NCBI GenBank assembly: GCA_018672285.1
Contig: JABHGC010000161.1
Coordinates: forward strand, 1-36,902
From: Methylococcales bacterium
Lineage (GTDB): Bacteria; Pseudomonadota; Gammaproteobacteria; JABHGC01
Direction of reading: 5' to 3'
Length of the DNA: 36,902 nucleotides
Position numbers and translations under genes: made by a program. Each line of letters starts with the position of its first letter. Position 1 is the first letter of the stretch. The notes below the pieces were generated by a model that was given only the letters and a program-made list of their open reading frames with translations, searched no databases and had not been told where the DNA came from. Positions 1 to 9,059 of this stretch are shown piece after piece.

Positions 1-95
1 ACAACTCGTGACCAATCTACCAACATGACTTTCTCTACCGTATATTTTAATTTATCTCAATTCTGAGTCCATGCTAGCACAGAAAGAGGCAGGCC

Positions 96-638
96 ATGCC
101 AGTCCCAAAAGTCATCAAAACACGAACAACAGCACAGTCTAAGTGGTTTCAAATTGAAACGGTCACCGTTGCCTACAACAATGAGCAGCAGATTCCATTA
201 GAGCGCATCAGAACCCCTTTAAAACAAGCTGTTATTATTGCCCCAATCTTCGATAACCACTTTATTCTAGCCAGAGAATTCATGGTGGGTAATGAGAAAA
301 TGGGATTAACCTTCCCAAAAGGAAAAGTCGACCTTGGCGAAACGCCTTTACAAGCGGCACACCGCGAAATGCGAGAAGAAATTGGTTATGACGCCAATGA
401 ACTGCACTTGCTAAAAGTCGTTGATAGCATGCCAGGATATATTCAACATGAAACCCACCTATTTTTAGCCCAAGATCTATACTTAAACCCATTAAACTCA
501 GGTGACGAGCCCGATACTTTGGAACAACAACCTTGGAAAGTGGATGACTACCGTCACCTGCTCAATAATGCAGCTTTTACAGATGCTCGCAACGTCGCCA
601 CACTCATGCTTGCAATGGCTCACTTAAACAACCATTAA
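96..638 (+). CDS. nudE: ADP-sugar/ADP compounds hydrolase, Nudix family NudE
   Basis: Cytosolic Nudix hydrolase of 180 residues, close to E. coli NudE (about 186), which cleaves ADP-ribose, NADH and Ap3A-type compounds to AMP plus a second phosphate product. The Nudix box runs from G76 to about Y98 with the REMREEIG core at residues 90-97, so the metal-binding glutamates are intact. An AGAGG ribosome site lies seven bases before the ATG. cysQ follows after nine bases, the usual gammaproteobacterial pairing and probably one operon. The family and Nudix box are clear. The exact substrate is inferred from similarity and from the cysQ neighbour. Confidence 0.9.
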   Translation: MPVPKVIKTRTTAQSKWFQIETVTVAYNNEQQIPLERIRTPLKQAVIIAPIFDNHFILAREFMVGNEKMGLTFPKGKVDLGETPLQAAHREMREEIGYDANELHLLKVVDSMPGYIQHETHLFLAQDLYLNPLNSGDEPDTLEQQPWKVDDYRHLLNNAAFTDARNVATLMLAMAHLNNH

Positions 639-647
639 GGACAGAAC

Positions 648-1466
648 ATGTTCACCTTAGACCTTCCTCTATTAAATAGATTAGAAGCCATTGCAAAAGA
701 TGCTGGACACGAAATCCTTAAAATTTACGACACTGATTTTAATGTGCAAACCAAATCAGATGATAGCCCACTAACCGCCGCCGACCTTGCCGCACATAAT
801 GTCATTATTGATGCACTTGCAACCTTAACACCTGATATTCCTGTTTTATCAGAAGAGTCTGCAAGCATCCCTTTCGACACCCGGTCCTCATGGTCTCAGT
901 ATTGGCTAGTTGACCCATTAGACGGCACCAAAGAGTTTGTTAAACGTAATGGTGAGTTCACTGTTAATATCGCCTTTATCGACAACCACACCCCAACACT
1001 CGGTGTTGTTTACTGCCCTGTGAAAGAAATCATGTACTCTGCGGCTGAAGGCTTAGGCGCCTTTAAAACCATGCCAGGGGAAGAGCGGAAAAGCATCCAC
1101 TGTACGCCTTCGATCAAAGCCCCCATTAGAGTCGTTGGCAGCCGATCTCATGGTGGGGATGCCTTAGTCAATATCTTCAACAACATTGGTACATTTGAGT
1201 TGATTACTATGGGCAGCTCTTTAAAAATTTGCCTAGTCGCAGAGGGCGCAGCTGATATTTATCCAAGACTAGGTTTAACCTCAGAATGGGATACTGCAGC
1301 GGCACATGCCATTGTATTAGCAGCAGGTGGTCAGCTAACATTAACGGACCAAACCCCGCTCACTTACAACACAAAAGACAGCTTATTAAACCCGTATTTT
1401 TTAGCCTACGGGGATGACTCAATTTCATGGGCGGAGCACTTTCAGAACCATAACCACAATCAGTAA
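648..1466 (+). CDS. cysQ: 3'(2'),5'-bisphosphate nucleotidase CysQ
   Basis: Mg-dependent phosphatase of the inositol monophosphatase superfamily, 272 residues. It converts 3'-phosphoadenosine 5'-phosphate (PAP), the by-product of sulfate assimilation, to AMP. The lithium-sensitive phosphatase motifs are visible: EES at 69-71, DPLDGTKEF at 89-97 and WDTAAAHAI at 214-222. The TKEF version of the second motif is typical of CysQ rather than of SuhB. It follows nudE at nine bases with an AAGGACAG ribosome site. Transcription from the left probably ends at the hairpin downstream, which is shared with the convergent aminotransferase gene. Confidence 0.92.
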   Translation: MFTLDLPLLNRLEAIAKDAGHEILKIYDTDFNVQTKSDDSPLTAADLAAHNVIIDALATLTPDIPVLSEESASIPFDTRSSWSQYWLVDPLDGTKEFVKRNGEFTVNIAFIDNHTPTLGVVYCPVKEIMYSAAEGLGAFKTMPGEERKSIHCTPSIKAPIRVVGSRSHGGDALVNIFNNIGTFELITMGSSLKICLVAEGAADIYPRLGLTSEWDTAAAHAIVLAAGGQLTLTDQTPLTYNTKDSLLNPYFLAYGDDSISWAEHFQNHNHNQ

Positions 1467-1482
1467 CTCGAATTGTTCACAC

Positions 1483-1519
1483 AAAAAAGGGCAAGTAGCA
1501 TCACTACCCGCCCTTTTTT
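1483..1519. terminator. bidirectional intrinsic terminator between cysQ and the aminotransferase gene
   Basis: Perfect 10-base arms (1483-1492 and 1510-1519, A6GGGC / GCCCT6) enclose a smaller GTAG/CTAC helix. The A-run and T-run give a U-tract on either strand, which fits the two convergent genes that meet here. Confidence 0.88.
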
Positions 1520-1549
1520 TCAATGTGTCACAAATAAAAACTAGCCGAC

Positions 1550-2662
1550 TTAAGACAACGCGCTCAAAATAGTCTCAGTCACATAATCAACCTGTTCAAA
1601 GGTAAGATCCGGATACACAGGTAATGATAAAGCCTCAAGTGATGCTTTATCACACACTGGCAAATCACCCACCTTATAACCCAAATCTTGATACACTTCT
1701 TGCAAGTGCAAACCGAGCGGATAACATAAACTACTCGGAATATTTTTATCCATTAACGCTTGGCGCACTTTATCTCGATTTGGCATGCGAATGGTATACA
1801 AATTAAACGCATGACGTCCCCCTTTAGGCGTGGTTGGAACAACCACTGGACTATCGTTAAAGTTTGAAGCATAACGCCCTGCAACTGTATTTCGACTGGC
1901 TACCGCTTGGTCAATTTGTTGTAGTTTAATGCGTAATAACGCCGCCTGAATTTCATCTAACCGACTGTTATAACCCACTTCTGCATGCATAAAAGGGGCA
2001 GAAGCGCCGTGATTTTTCAGCATCCGAATGTTCTCGTTTACATCGTCACGATTTGTCGTAATCAAACCACCATCACCGTAGCAACCTAGCACCTTAGTCG
2101 GGTAAAAACTAAAGCAACCCGCATCGCTTAAACTCCCCACAATGCCATCACCTTCTTTGGCTGAAAATGCTTGTGCAGCATCTTCAACCACAAACAAGTC
2201 ATGCTCTTTTGCTATGGCATTAATGGCCACCATGTTGGCTGGATGACCAAAAATATGAACAGGCAAAATGCCTTTGGTTTTATCAGTGATTTTACTTTTG
2301 ACACTGACCGGATCTAAACAAAAATTACCTTCCTCAATATCGGCAAAAACAGGTGTACCACCGATAATTGAAATCGCTTCCGCCGTTGCAAAAAAAGTAT
2401 AAGGACTGGTGATGACTTCATCACCAGGACCAACACCTAAAGCTCGTAAAGACAGTACTAACGCATCCGTACCATTGGCCACCGAAATCGCATGTTTTGT
2501 GCCCACATAGCCGGCTACTTCTTTTTCAAACGCTTGAACATTCGACCCACCGATATAACTACCGGCTTTACCCGTTTCATGAATCGCACTCATCCACTCT
2601 TCACTGAGATCTTCAAACTCTCGAGATAAATCTAAAAACGGTACTTTGATTGAATCACTCAT
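1550..2662 (-). CDS. DegT/DnrJ/EryC1/StrS-family nucleotide-sugar aminotransferase (possible GnnB)
   Basis: PLP-dependent sugar aminotransferase of 370 residues, fold type I. Seen: GTDA near 64-67, the ED161 pair that contacts the cofactor pyridine nitrogen, and SFYPTK with the Schiff-base lysine at K190, followed by YGDGG. The start codon overlaps the stop of the upstream dehydrogenase by four bases, so the two are co-translated and most likely act in sequence. The dehydrogenase would make a 3-keto sugar nucleotide and this enzyme would aminate it with glutamate. No other polysaccharide genes lie nearby. The pair could be GnnA/GnnB (UDP-GlcNAc3N for amide-linked lipid A) or a WbpB/WbpE-like pair. 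The sequence alone does not settle which. Confidence 0.85.
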   Translation of the reverse strand: MSDSIKVPFLDLSREFEDLSEEWMSAIHETGKAGSYIGGSNVQAFEKEVAGYVGTKHAISVANGTDALVLSLRALGVGPGDEVITSPYTFFATAEAISIIGGTPVFADIEEGNFCLDPVSVKSKITDKTKGILPVHIFGHPANMVAINAIAKEHDLFVVEDAAQAFSAKEGDGIVGSLSDAGCFSFYPTKVLGCYGDGGLITTNRDDVNENIRMLKNHGASAPFMHAEVGYNSRLDEIQAALLRIKLQQIDQAVASRNTVAGRYASNFNDSPVVVPTTPKGGRHAFNLYTIRMPNRDKVRQALMDKNIPSSLCYPLGLHLQEVYQDLGYKVGDLPVCDKASLEALSLPVYPDLTFEQVDYVTETILSALS

Positions 2663-3594
2663 TTGCCAATTGCTTCCTTAATTTGTATTGCCACACTCAA
2701 TGCTTTAAGCCCAACTCGGCCACCCACTAGAGGCGCCTTACCTGTTTGAACACTGGTGATAAATTCTGCCAACTCAACATTCAATGGTTGAACAGGCTCT
2801 ATTTTAATGTCTTCTTTAATAATTTCAGGCCACTCTTCACCGGCTTTAGGCTGGGCATGAACGGTCTCTAAATTTTGCGCGATAAAATCCAAAGAGTCAT
2901 ATCGGTTTTGCTCAAACAAACGAATTCGGCGTAATGTCTTATTTGAAACCCGGCTTGCAGTCACATTTGCAACCGCACCATTCTCAAACTCTAAACGGGC
3001 ATTGGCAATATCTATGTGATCGGTCAATACACTCAAACCATTTGCAGAAATATCAGTAAGCTCTGAGTTGACTAGGGACAAGATAATATCAATATCATGA
3101 ATCATCAGGTCTGAAACCACATCGACATCTGTCGCTCTTGCCACAAACTCACCCATACGGTGCGCTTCAATAAATTTAGGACTAGACACTCTTTCAGCCA
3201 ATGCCATAACCCCTGCATTAAACCGCTCTAAATGACCAATTTGTAAAATGGCATTATTAGACTCGGCCATTTCAACAATTTTTTGTCCTTCTTCTACAGA
3301 AGGTGCAATGGGCTTTTCTAGCATCATGTGAACGCCTTTTTGCAAAAAAGGTGTTGCACTTTCTAAATGTAAACTGGTTGGAGAAACAATACTCACTGCA
3401 TCAATTTCTTTGGATAACGATTCAATATCGTCAAACACTTTACAATGACATTCCCCAGCAATCGTCTTAGCAGTTTCCTCATTCGGGTCAACAATACCGA
3501 TGAGCTCAACATTATCCATTCCAGAATATATTCGCGCATGAAACTTGCCCAAATAACCAACACCCACCACACCAACGCGAATTTTTTCAGACAT
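2659..3594 (-). CDS. Gfo/Idh/MocA-family NAD-dependent sugar dehydrogenase (possible GnnA)
   Basis: Oxidoreductase of 311 residues with an N-terminal Rossmann fold (GVGYLG at 11-16), the EKP signature at 93-95 and a catalytic-type histidine, H166, in MIHDID. It also has the GHLERFN segment at 120-126 that I associate with family members beside lipid A genes. The frame extends upstream to 3666. I start at the ATG at 3594 because the protein then opens two residues before the family's usual first strand, and AGAGAAAC sits just upstream. The extra 24 residues would be an unusual extension overlapping another possible ORF. It overlaps the aminotransferase start (ATGA). Probable role: oxidation of C3 of a UDP-N-acetyl-hexosamine. 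Confidence 0.83.
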   Translation of the reverse strand: MSEKIRVGVVGVGYLGKFHARIYSGMDNVELIGIVDPNEETAKTIAGECHCKVFDDIESLSKEIDAVSIVSPTSLHLESATPFLQKGVHMMLEKPIAPSVEEGQKIVEMAESNNAILQIGHLERFNAGVMALAERVSSPKFIEAHRMGEFVARATDVDVVSDLMIHDIDIILSLVNSELTDISANGLSVLTDHIDIANARLEFENGAVANVTASRVSNKTLRRIRLFEQNRYDSLDFIAQNLETVHAQPKAGEEWPEIIKEDIKIEPVQPLNVELAEFITSVQTGKAPLVGGRVGLKALSVAIQIKEAIGK

Positions 3595-3658
3595 AAAGTT
3601 TCTCTTATAGGCAGTAAAATCAAGTAACCTTAAGAATAGTAGAAAAAGCGTGGGATTT

Positions 3659-3829
3659 TCAATCAATTAACGCAAATGAAAGTGCAGAATTTGGTTTTAC
3701 ATGGATATGGTTAGCAGTTTGGTGCAGAACACAGTCATTTTGAACAATCATTAAAGCATCGGCGTGGTGGTGATTAACCCAACCCTCACTCACATACGTC
3801 ACCAACAGCGCCAGCATAACAATGGGCAT
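3659..3829 (-). CDS. possible small exported or membrane peptide, unknown
   Basis: This 354-base stretch between the dehydrogenase and the ankyrin gene contains no recognised gene. The minus strand has an open frame of 56 codons from the ATG at 3829, with GAAGG five bases upstream. An alternative start at 3862 would give 67 codons. The N terminus is hydrophobic (residues 1-12) and the remainder contains a His triplet and one Cys. I recognise no family. The opposing plus-strand frame across the same region looks like its shadow. Read-through into the dehydrogenase is possible because the stop lies 65 bases before that start. It may be non-coding. Confidence 0.3.
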   Translation of the reverse strand: MPIVMLALLVTYVSEGWVNHHHADALMIVQNDCVLHQTANHIHVKPNSALSFALID

Positions 3830-3948
3830 CAAAACCTTCAATGGGTCACCCTTAAGCACCATAAGCTACACCAGTCACCAGGCCTAAACACAATACCAGG
3901 TTACGGTATGCCGCACTTTAAAGCAGGGATCCTCATCACACTTTGGTT

Positions 3949-4512
3949 TTATTTCTTATCTGGTTCTTTTTCTTCCGTTGCCCCAGCATCTTTTAATAAT
4001 TTCTCAACCGCTTTTAATTTACTTCGAGTCGCCTCCTTTAACGCAGAGTTTTCTTTTGCATCCTTAATATTCACATCCGCGCCACGATCAACCAATAATG
4101 TCACTGCTGGAACATGCCGGTTAATCACCGCATGAATTAACGCAGTACGACCATCTTGAGACTTCGCATCAACATCTGCCCCCATCGAAATCAATAACTC
4201 AATAATTTTGCCTCGACCAAAGGTTGCAGCTTCAATTAATGCCGTCCGCCCACGCTTATCGGCCAAATTAGGGTCAGCACCATCAGACATTAAAGCATTG
4301 ACCACAAACCAGTTGCCTTGATATGACGCAATCATCAATGCCGTTCGCCCTGTAGAGCTCTGTGCATTCACATCCACACCATCTGCCAATAGATTCTCTA
4401 CTGACTCTAAATCACCTTGCCGCGCTGCAGATGCCAACACTCGTACCGGCTCTGCTGCGACCAACGACCCTGCCATGAACAGCATTACCACACCAACCAT
4501 CACTTTACTCAT
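3949..4512 (-). CDS. exported ankyrin-repeat protein
   Basis: 187 residues. A signal peptide (hydrophobic 4-16, likely cleavage after VAA at residue 20) is followed by four to five ankyrin repeats at roughly 23-53, 54-87, 88-118, 119-151 and 152-178. The repeats show the GRTALM/GRTALI helix starts and GADxNxxD turns. The tail is short, charged and rich in Lys/Glu. Ankyrin repeats are protein-binding scaffolds and give no enzymatic clue. Periplasmic ankyrin proteins of this size occur in other proteobacteria, such as the AnkB type beside catalase in Pseudomonas, but no catalase is nearby. It is divergent from apaG across 82 bases and appears to be a single-gene unit. Confidence 0.85.
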   Translation of the reverse strand: MSKVMVGVVMLFMAGSLVAAEPVRVLASAARQGDLESVENLLADGVDVNAQSSTGRTALMIASYQGNWFVVNALMSDGADPNLADKRGRTALIEAATFGRGKIIELLISMGADVDAKSQDGRTALIHAVINRHVPAVTLLVDRGADVNIKDAKENSALKEATRSKLKAVEKLLKDAGATEEKEPDKK

Positions 4513-4594
4513 ACATCTCTCGCCTCAATGTGCTTTACCCTAACGCTGAAACCTTTTATCTTATGCCCTTACTTGCAACAAGGCTTCATTCTTT

Positions 4595-4978
4595 ATGAAT
4601 AGTACAAATTCTTACAATATCAAAGTTTCCGTTCAAGTTGAGTACATCGAAAAACAGTCTCAGCCAGAACATAACCGGTATTTATTTGCCTACACCATCA
4701 CCATTAAAAATGAAGGCCAAACCCCTGCAAAACTATTAACTCGCAAGTGGTTAATTCAAGACTCTAATGGCAAGAATGAAGAGGTATTTGGAGAAGGCGT
4801 GGTCGGTGAACAACCTCACCTAGAGCCAAACCAATCTTATCAGTATACCAGCAGTGCCATGATTGAAACACCAGTTGGCAGCATGCAAGGCAGTTATCAA
4901 ATGATGGCAGGTGATGGCCATCAGTTTGACGCCTCAGTTGCCCCATTTTCGTTATCTGTGCCTCGGGTGCTGCACTAA
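4595..4978 (+). CDS. apaG: ApaG protein
   Basis: 127 residues against 125 in E. coli, a single fibronectin type III-like beta domain. The diagnostic GEGVVGEQPHLEPNQSY segment is at about 68-84. ApaG was historically tied to Co/Mg resistance, but its biochemical role is unsettled. It sits three bases upstream of apaH, the same pair as in enterics. Unlike E. coli, the genes upstream are not ksgA, pdxA, surA and lptD but a divergent ankyrin gene, so the cluster has been split in this lineage. Confidence 0.92.
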   Translation: MNSTNSYNIKVSVQVEYIEKQSQPEHNRYLFAYTITIKNEGQTPAKLLTRKWLIQDSNGKNEEVFGEGVVGEQPHLEPNQSYQYTSSAMIETPVGSMQGSYQMMAGDGHQFDASVAPFSLSVPRVLH

Positions 4979-4981
4979 GCC

Positions 4982-5812
4982 ATGAGCACCTATGTGATTG
5001 GAGATTTGCAAGGCTGCTTAGATGAGTTGCAACAACTACTCGAGCTTATTGCTTTTGATACAAGCAAGGATGAGCTGTGGTTAGCAGGGGATCTTGTTAA
5101 TCGAGGCCCAAAATCTCTCGAAACATTGAGGTTCGTCAAAGCGCTTGGAGAGCATGTTAAAGTCGTTCTCGGCAACCACGACATGCACCTATTGGCGGTT
5201 ATCACCGGTAACAGCAAACATTATTTTGCAGGCTCATTAGATGATATTTTACACGCCCCAGACAAAATAGACCTCTTTGAATGGCTCAGACATCGCCCCT
5301 TCCTTCATCATGACAGCACGATAAACTGGACAATGATTCATGCAGGACTCCCACCCCAATGGTCTCTCTTAGATGCCATTGAACACGCCAAAACATTAGA
5401 GTCTGTTGTTCAATCAGAGCAATACAATGCCTATTTTGCCAACATGTATGGCAACAAACCCAATATTTGGTCAGACGACTTAGAGGGCATGGAGCGGCTT
5501 CGTTTTATCACCAATTGTTTTACCAGGCTACGCTGCTGTGATAGCAACGGCACTTTATTGCACAAAGAAAAGCTCGCCCCTAAAGATGTTAGCGCAGGCG
5601 CAATTCCTTGGTACCTTGCCCCAAATAGACAAACCATCCATGACCGAATCGCTTTTGGACACTGGTCAACGCTCAATTACAACTGGGAAAATAACGCGCT
5701 GTGCACCGATACTGGCTGCCTATGGGGCGGCACCCTAACGGCGATTAAATTAGACGACACTTTGACTCGGGTTCAATTAGACTGTCCCTCTTACATGGCA
5801 ACACCTGAGTAA
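4982..5812 (+). CDS. apaH: symmetrical bis(5'-nucleosyl)-tetraphosphatase ApaH
   Basis: Metallophosphoesterase of 276 residues that splits Ap4A into two ADP and controls dinucleoside tetraphosphate levels and Np4-capped RNAs. The metal-ligand motifs appear in order: GDLQGC at 7-12, GDLVNRGP at 36-43 and GNHD at 64-67, with later ligands in the MIHAGL and GHW segments. It starts three bases after the apaG stop, so it is translationally coupled. It ends three bases before the convergent folA stop. The apaH/folA tail-to-tail order matches E. coli. There is no room for a terminator between them. Confidence 0.94.
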   Translation: MSTYVIGDLQGCLDELQQLLELIAFDTSKDELWLAGDLVNRGPKSLETLRFVKALGEHVKVVLGNHDMHLLAVITGNSKHYFAGSLDDILHAPDKIDLFEWLRHRPFLHHDSTINWTMIHAGLPPQWSLLDAIEHAKTLESVVQSEQYNAYFANMYGNKPNIWSDDLEGMERLRFITNCFTRLRCCDSNGTLLHKEKLAPKDVSAGAIPWYLAPNRQTIHDRIAFGHWSTLNYNWENNALCTDTGCLWGGTLTAIKLDDTLTRVQLDCPSYMATPE

Positions 5813-5815
5813 CCG

Positions 5816-6310
5816 TCAACACGACACCAAGCGTGTGTATCGCTTAAAGCAGTAATCATATTCATTTTTTTCATCAGCAGAAAAACACGCCATCTCCTGC
5901 AAGCCCCATTCTTTCGTTGCTATTTCAGGGAAAAATGCATCCCCCTCAAACGTTCCTGACACCTCCGTCACGTAGAGCTGATCCACTAAAGGCAATGCCA
6001 CTTCATAAATTTGGGCACCACCAATAATCATCACCTCCCCTTGCACGGATGCATCCTCCAATGCCAAGTTTAAGCTTTGGAAAACCTTGCCACCTTCTAC
6101 TGTGTAATTTTCATCTCGAGTAATGATATAATTGTCCCGCCCAGGCAAACACCGGCCAATCGACTCAAATGTTTTACGCCCCATCACAATTGGCTTACCC
6201 ATCGTGACTTGCCGAAAGTATTGTAAATCAGCGGACAAGCGCCAAGGTAACTCATTTTTATAGCCAATCACCCGGGCATCAGACATCGCAACAATCATAG
6301 AGATAGGCAT
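5816..6310 (-). CDS. folA: dihydrofolate reductase
   Basis: 164 residues, single domain, typical chromosomal DHFR. It reduces dihydrofolate to tetrahydrofolate with NADPH. Landmarks are ELPWRL near 19-24 with the catalytic acid at D28, GRKTFESIG for NADP binding near 45-53, and MIIGGAQIY near 94-102. It is convergent with apaH and divergent from fkpB across only 45 bases, so the two promoters must lie back to back or overlap. Nothing suggests a resistance-cassette form. Base usage is like its neighbours. Confidence 0.95.
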   Translation of the reverse strand: MPISMIVAMSDARVIGYKNELPWRLSADLQYFRQVTMGKPIVMGRKTFESIGRCLPGRDNYIITRDENYTVEGGKVFQSLNLALEDASVQGEVMIIGGAQIYEVALPLVDQLYVTEVSGTFEGDAFFPEIATKEWGLQEMACFSADEKNEYDYCFKRYTRLVSC

Positions 6311-6355
6311 AAGATAATCCTTTTAAAAAAGCCATTGTAAGGAATTTTCACAGTA

Positions 6356-6808
6356 ATGAAAAACAGTGCATCAACAATCAGCATCGAAGAAAACAGCCAA
6401 GTGACATTACACTTTAAGCTCCAACTTGAAGCAGGCAATATTGTAGATCAAACAGACCCAGAACAGCCAGTGACCCTGAACATTGGTGATGGCACATTAA
6501 AAACCTGCTTTGAAGAAACCTTAATAGGATTAACAATCGGCGATAAACAACAGGTCACCATTGACCCACGAATGAGCTTTGGTTTCCGCGATGAAACATT
6601 AATTCAAGCGGTTGAACCAAGCTTATTCAAAGACCTACCCAACGCAGGGGATATACTCCCTTTCAACCAAGACGGCGAAGAAATTTTAGGCACCATCATC
6701 GAAATCAAAGACGGCGCAATCATCATTGATTTCAACCACCCGCTGGCAGGGCACACCATTACCTTCAGCGCCGAAATCATTCACGTCAACCAACCCAACC
6801 TTCACTAG
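6356..6808 (+). CDS. fkpB: FKBP-type peptidyl-prolyl isomerase, SlyD/FkpB class
   Basis: 150 residues with a single FKBP domain carrying the chaperone (IF) insertion. The family hallmark [11 protein letters not shown] sits near 125-135. E. coli FkpB (SlpA) is 149 residues and also lies directly before ispH, as here (eight bases apart). It probably assists folding of cytosolic proteins. The acidic composition and the lack of a His-rich tail separate it from SlyD. Confidence 0.92.
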   Translation: MKNSASTISIEENSQVTLHFKLQLEAGNIVDQTDPEQPVTLNIGDGTLKTCFEETLIGLTIGDKQQVTIDPRMSFGFRDETLIQAVEPSLFKDLPNAGDILPFNQDGEEILGTIIEIKDGAIIIDFNHPLAGHTITFSAEIIHVNQPNLH

Positions 6809-6816
6809 GACTTAAC

Positions 6817-7758
6817 ATGGACGTAATACTTGCCAAACCCAGAGGCTTCTGCGCCGGTGTTGACCGTGCCATTGAAATCGTAGAGCGGGCACTCGATATT
6901 TTTGGCGCCCCTATATACGTTCGCCATGAAGTTGTTCACAATAAATTTGTCGTTAATTATTTGAAAAAAAGTGGCGCTATTTTCGTTGATGACCTAGAGG
7001 ATGTACCAACAGATACCACGGTTATCTTCAGTGCTCACGGAGTTTCCCAGGCCATCAGAGAACAGGCAAAACAACGCCACTTAAGAATTTTTGATGCCAC
7101 TTGCCCTCTCGTCACCAAAGTCCATTTAGAAGTTGCCAAACACTGCAAAGCAGGCCATGAAGTCATTCTGATCGGTCACGCAGGCCACCCTGAAGTTGAA
7201 GGTACAATGGGGCAATACCAGCATGAACAAGGTTTAGGTATTTACCTGGTCGAATCGCCCAAAGACGTGCCCAATTTACCCGTCAAAAACCCCAACGAGT
7301 TGGCTTTTGTCACCCAAACAACCCTTTCAATGGACGACACACAAGACATTATTGATGCTTTAAAACAGCAATTCCCCAAGATTATTGGCCCCAAAAAAGA
7401 TGATATCTGTTATGCCACACAAAACAGACAAGATGCAGTCAAACAATTGGCTGAATCCTGTGATGTGGTCTTAGTGGTCGGTTCAGTCAATAGCTCTAAC
7501 TCGAATCGCTTACAAGAAATCGCCATCAAGCTTGGCAAACCGGCCTACCTCATTGACGGTGCAGAGGACATTCAACGCGAGTGGATACCTTCATCTGCGA
7601 CCATTGGCGTCACCGCAGGTGCGTCTGCACCTGAAGTTTTAGTTCATGAAGTATTAGGCCAACTCAAAGATTGGGGGGCAAAAACGGTACAAGAACAAAG
7701 TGGTATAGAAGAAAATATTGTCTTCAGAGTGCCTAAAGAGTTGCAAAAAAAGACATAA
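6817..7758 (+). CDS. ispH: 4-hydroxy-3-methylbut-2-enyl diphosphate reductase
   Basis: 313 residues, the last enzyme of the MEP isoprenoid pathway, which reduces HMBPP to IPP and DMAPP. The three [4Fe-4S] ligands are C12 (GFCAG), C96 (DATCPLV) and C198 ([10 protein letters not shown]). The active-site H41, H124 and E126 (GHPEVEGT) are present, as is the SSNSNRL substrate-binding segment. It has an AGGA ribosome site seven bases before the ATG and shares a transcript with fkpB. A strong hairpin with U-tract follows within a few bases of the stop. Confidence 0.96.
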   Translation: MDVILAKPRGFCAGVDRAIEIVERALDIFGAPIYVRHEVVHNKFVVNYLKKSGAIFVDDLEDVPTDTTVIFSAHGVSQAIREQAKQRHLRIFDATCPLVTKVHLEVAKHCKAGHEVILIGHAGHPEVEGTMGQYQHEQGLGIYLVESPKDVPNLPVKNPNELAFVTQTTLSMDDTQDIIDALKQQFPKIIGPKKDDICYATQNRQDAVKQLAESCDVVLVVGSVNSSNSNRLQEIAIKLGKPAYLIDGAEDIQREWIPSSATIGVTAGASAPEVLVHEVLGQLKDWGAKTVQEQSGIEENIVFRVPKELQKKT

Positions 7759-7785
7759 AAAAGCCAGGGCAAGCCCTGGCTTTTT
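7758..7785. terminator. intrinsic terminator between ispH and porin, both directions
   Basis: AAAAAGCCAGGG and CCCTGGCTTTTT arms (7758-7769 and 7774-7785) enclose a CAAG loop. A five-T tract is available on either strand, serving ispH on the plus strand and the convergent porin on the minus strand. Confidence 0.9.
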
Positions 7786-7812
7786 AAAACTCAAAATCAC
7801 TGCTTAACGTGA

Positions 7813-8955
7813 TTAGAAGTCTTTACGTAATGCGATAGAAACCACTTCACGGTCATCAGTTGTACCTACGTCATTGCTATCAGACTCTGAGTAGCCAGTG
7901 ATGATTTTGGTTTTCTTACTGAAGCTGTGAATCATGCCAATTGCGAAGTAATCAGAATCATTACCTTCAAGAGCACCCCTATCTTCAGAGTCTACACCAC
8001 CTAACTGCATGATAAATAGGTTATTACCGGCTTTAAACTGATAACCTAAGAACCAAATATCACCATCAGTAGATACTCGGCCTACACCACCCGTTGCAGC
8101 AGCATTGATAGATGAAAAGTTAGAAACACCATTCACGTTACCAGCACCACTATTTAAAGATGCTGAATCTTGAATCCACTCATATTGGAACGCAAGAGAG
8201 TGTGCACCAACAGCCATTTGAGCACCGATTTTGGTTGCGACTTCGTCGTCTTGATTTTCAACATTGTTAGAAGCATGAGCGATCCAAGCCCAAATAGGAC
8301 CATTACGATAAGTTAAGCCTACAACCCAATCGTTATCATCACCATCGTCTGCACCAGGAGTAGCTACACCATTATCAACTGCACCGTCAACTTTCTCATC
8401 AGGAGAAATCAATGCATGCAATGTCATGTTATTCCAGCTTGGAGAACGATATGAAATCGCACTCTCAACAAAACCATCATGGCTCATCAGACCATTAGTG
8501 TTACCGTTAACATTACCCGCACCACCAATCGCTTGACTCATTCCGCCAGCACCAGCAGCTTGAAGCGCCGTATCATAAAAACCGTCAATCTTAGCGCCAC
8601 CTAACAGTTTATAAGGCGAGCTAATAGTACCCGCTTTTAAGAAGCCCCATTTCTTGTGCTTTAAGCCAACAAATAATTGACGATTTCTTAAACCATTGTT
8701 TCTGTCACCAGTAGAGTCAGCATTAAACTCTAAAACAGTCACAGCAGTCATGCCGTTGCCTAATTTTTCCCATGCTTTAAAACCGATGCGGGTTCTAAAG
8801 TCATCGTCAACGCCTTGCTCAGCACTTTGACCATCTAAATCTTCATTTGAGTATTCTGCTTGAACAGAACCGTAAATTTTCACATCAGCCATGCTAGATG
8901 CGAAAGGTACTGCAGCAAGCAGTGACCCAATAGCGAACCCTAAAATTGTTTTCAT
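7813..8955 (-). CDS. general-diffusion-type outer-membrane porin
   Basis: 380 residues. A signal peptide is likely cleaved after SMA at 23. The mature protein opens DVKIYGSVQAEY and ends in ALRKDF, with the terminal Phe recognised by BAM. The middle alternates amphipathic beta strands with Gly/Asn/Asp-rich loops, as in the 16-strand trimeric porins of beta- and gammaproteobacteria (Porin_4 type). It should form a channel for small, mostly cationic or neutral solutes, but selectivity cannot be read from this. AGGGGA lies eight bases before the ATG. A well-formed promoter 105-133 bases upstream implies its own transcript with a 5' UTR of about 100 bases. Confidence 0.88.
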   Translation of the reverse strand: MKTILGFAIGSLLAAVPFASSMADVKIYGSVQAEYSNEDLDGQSAEQGVDDDFRTRIGFKAWEKLGNGMTAVTVLEFNADSTGDRNNGLRNRQLFVGLKHKKWGFLKAGTISSPYKLLGGAKIDGFYDTALQAAGAGGMSQAIGGAGNVNGNTNGLMSHDGFVESAISYRSPSWNNMTLHALISPDEKVDGAVDNGVATPGADDGDDNDWVVGLTYRNGPIWAWIAHASNNVENQDDEVATKIGAQMAVGAHSLAFQYEWIQDSASLNSGAGNVNGVSNFSSINAAATGGVGRVSTDGDIWFLGYQFKAGNNLFIMQLGGVDSEDRGALEGNDSDYFAIGMIHSFSKKTKIITGYSESDSNDVGTTDDREVVSIALRKDF

Positions 8956-9059
8956 TATTTCATCCCCTAAGGAAATTTATTTTTTTTATACTGCTGAATA
9001 GACTTATTTGCATCCAAACAACAATATCGACCCAAAAAACCCAATGTTGTTTTTATGTA

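Noticed and set aside
3764..4135. 123-codon plus-strand frame between the dehydrogenase and ankyrin genes
   Set aside because: Its second half is antisense to the ankyrin gene, its first half is low-complexity His/Gln, and no ribosome site precedes it.
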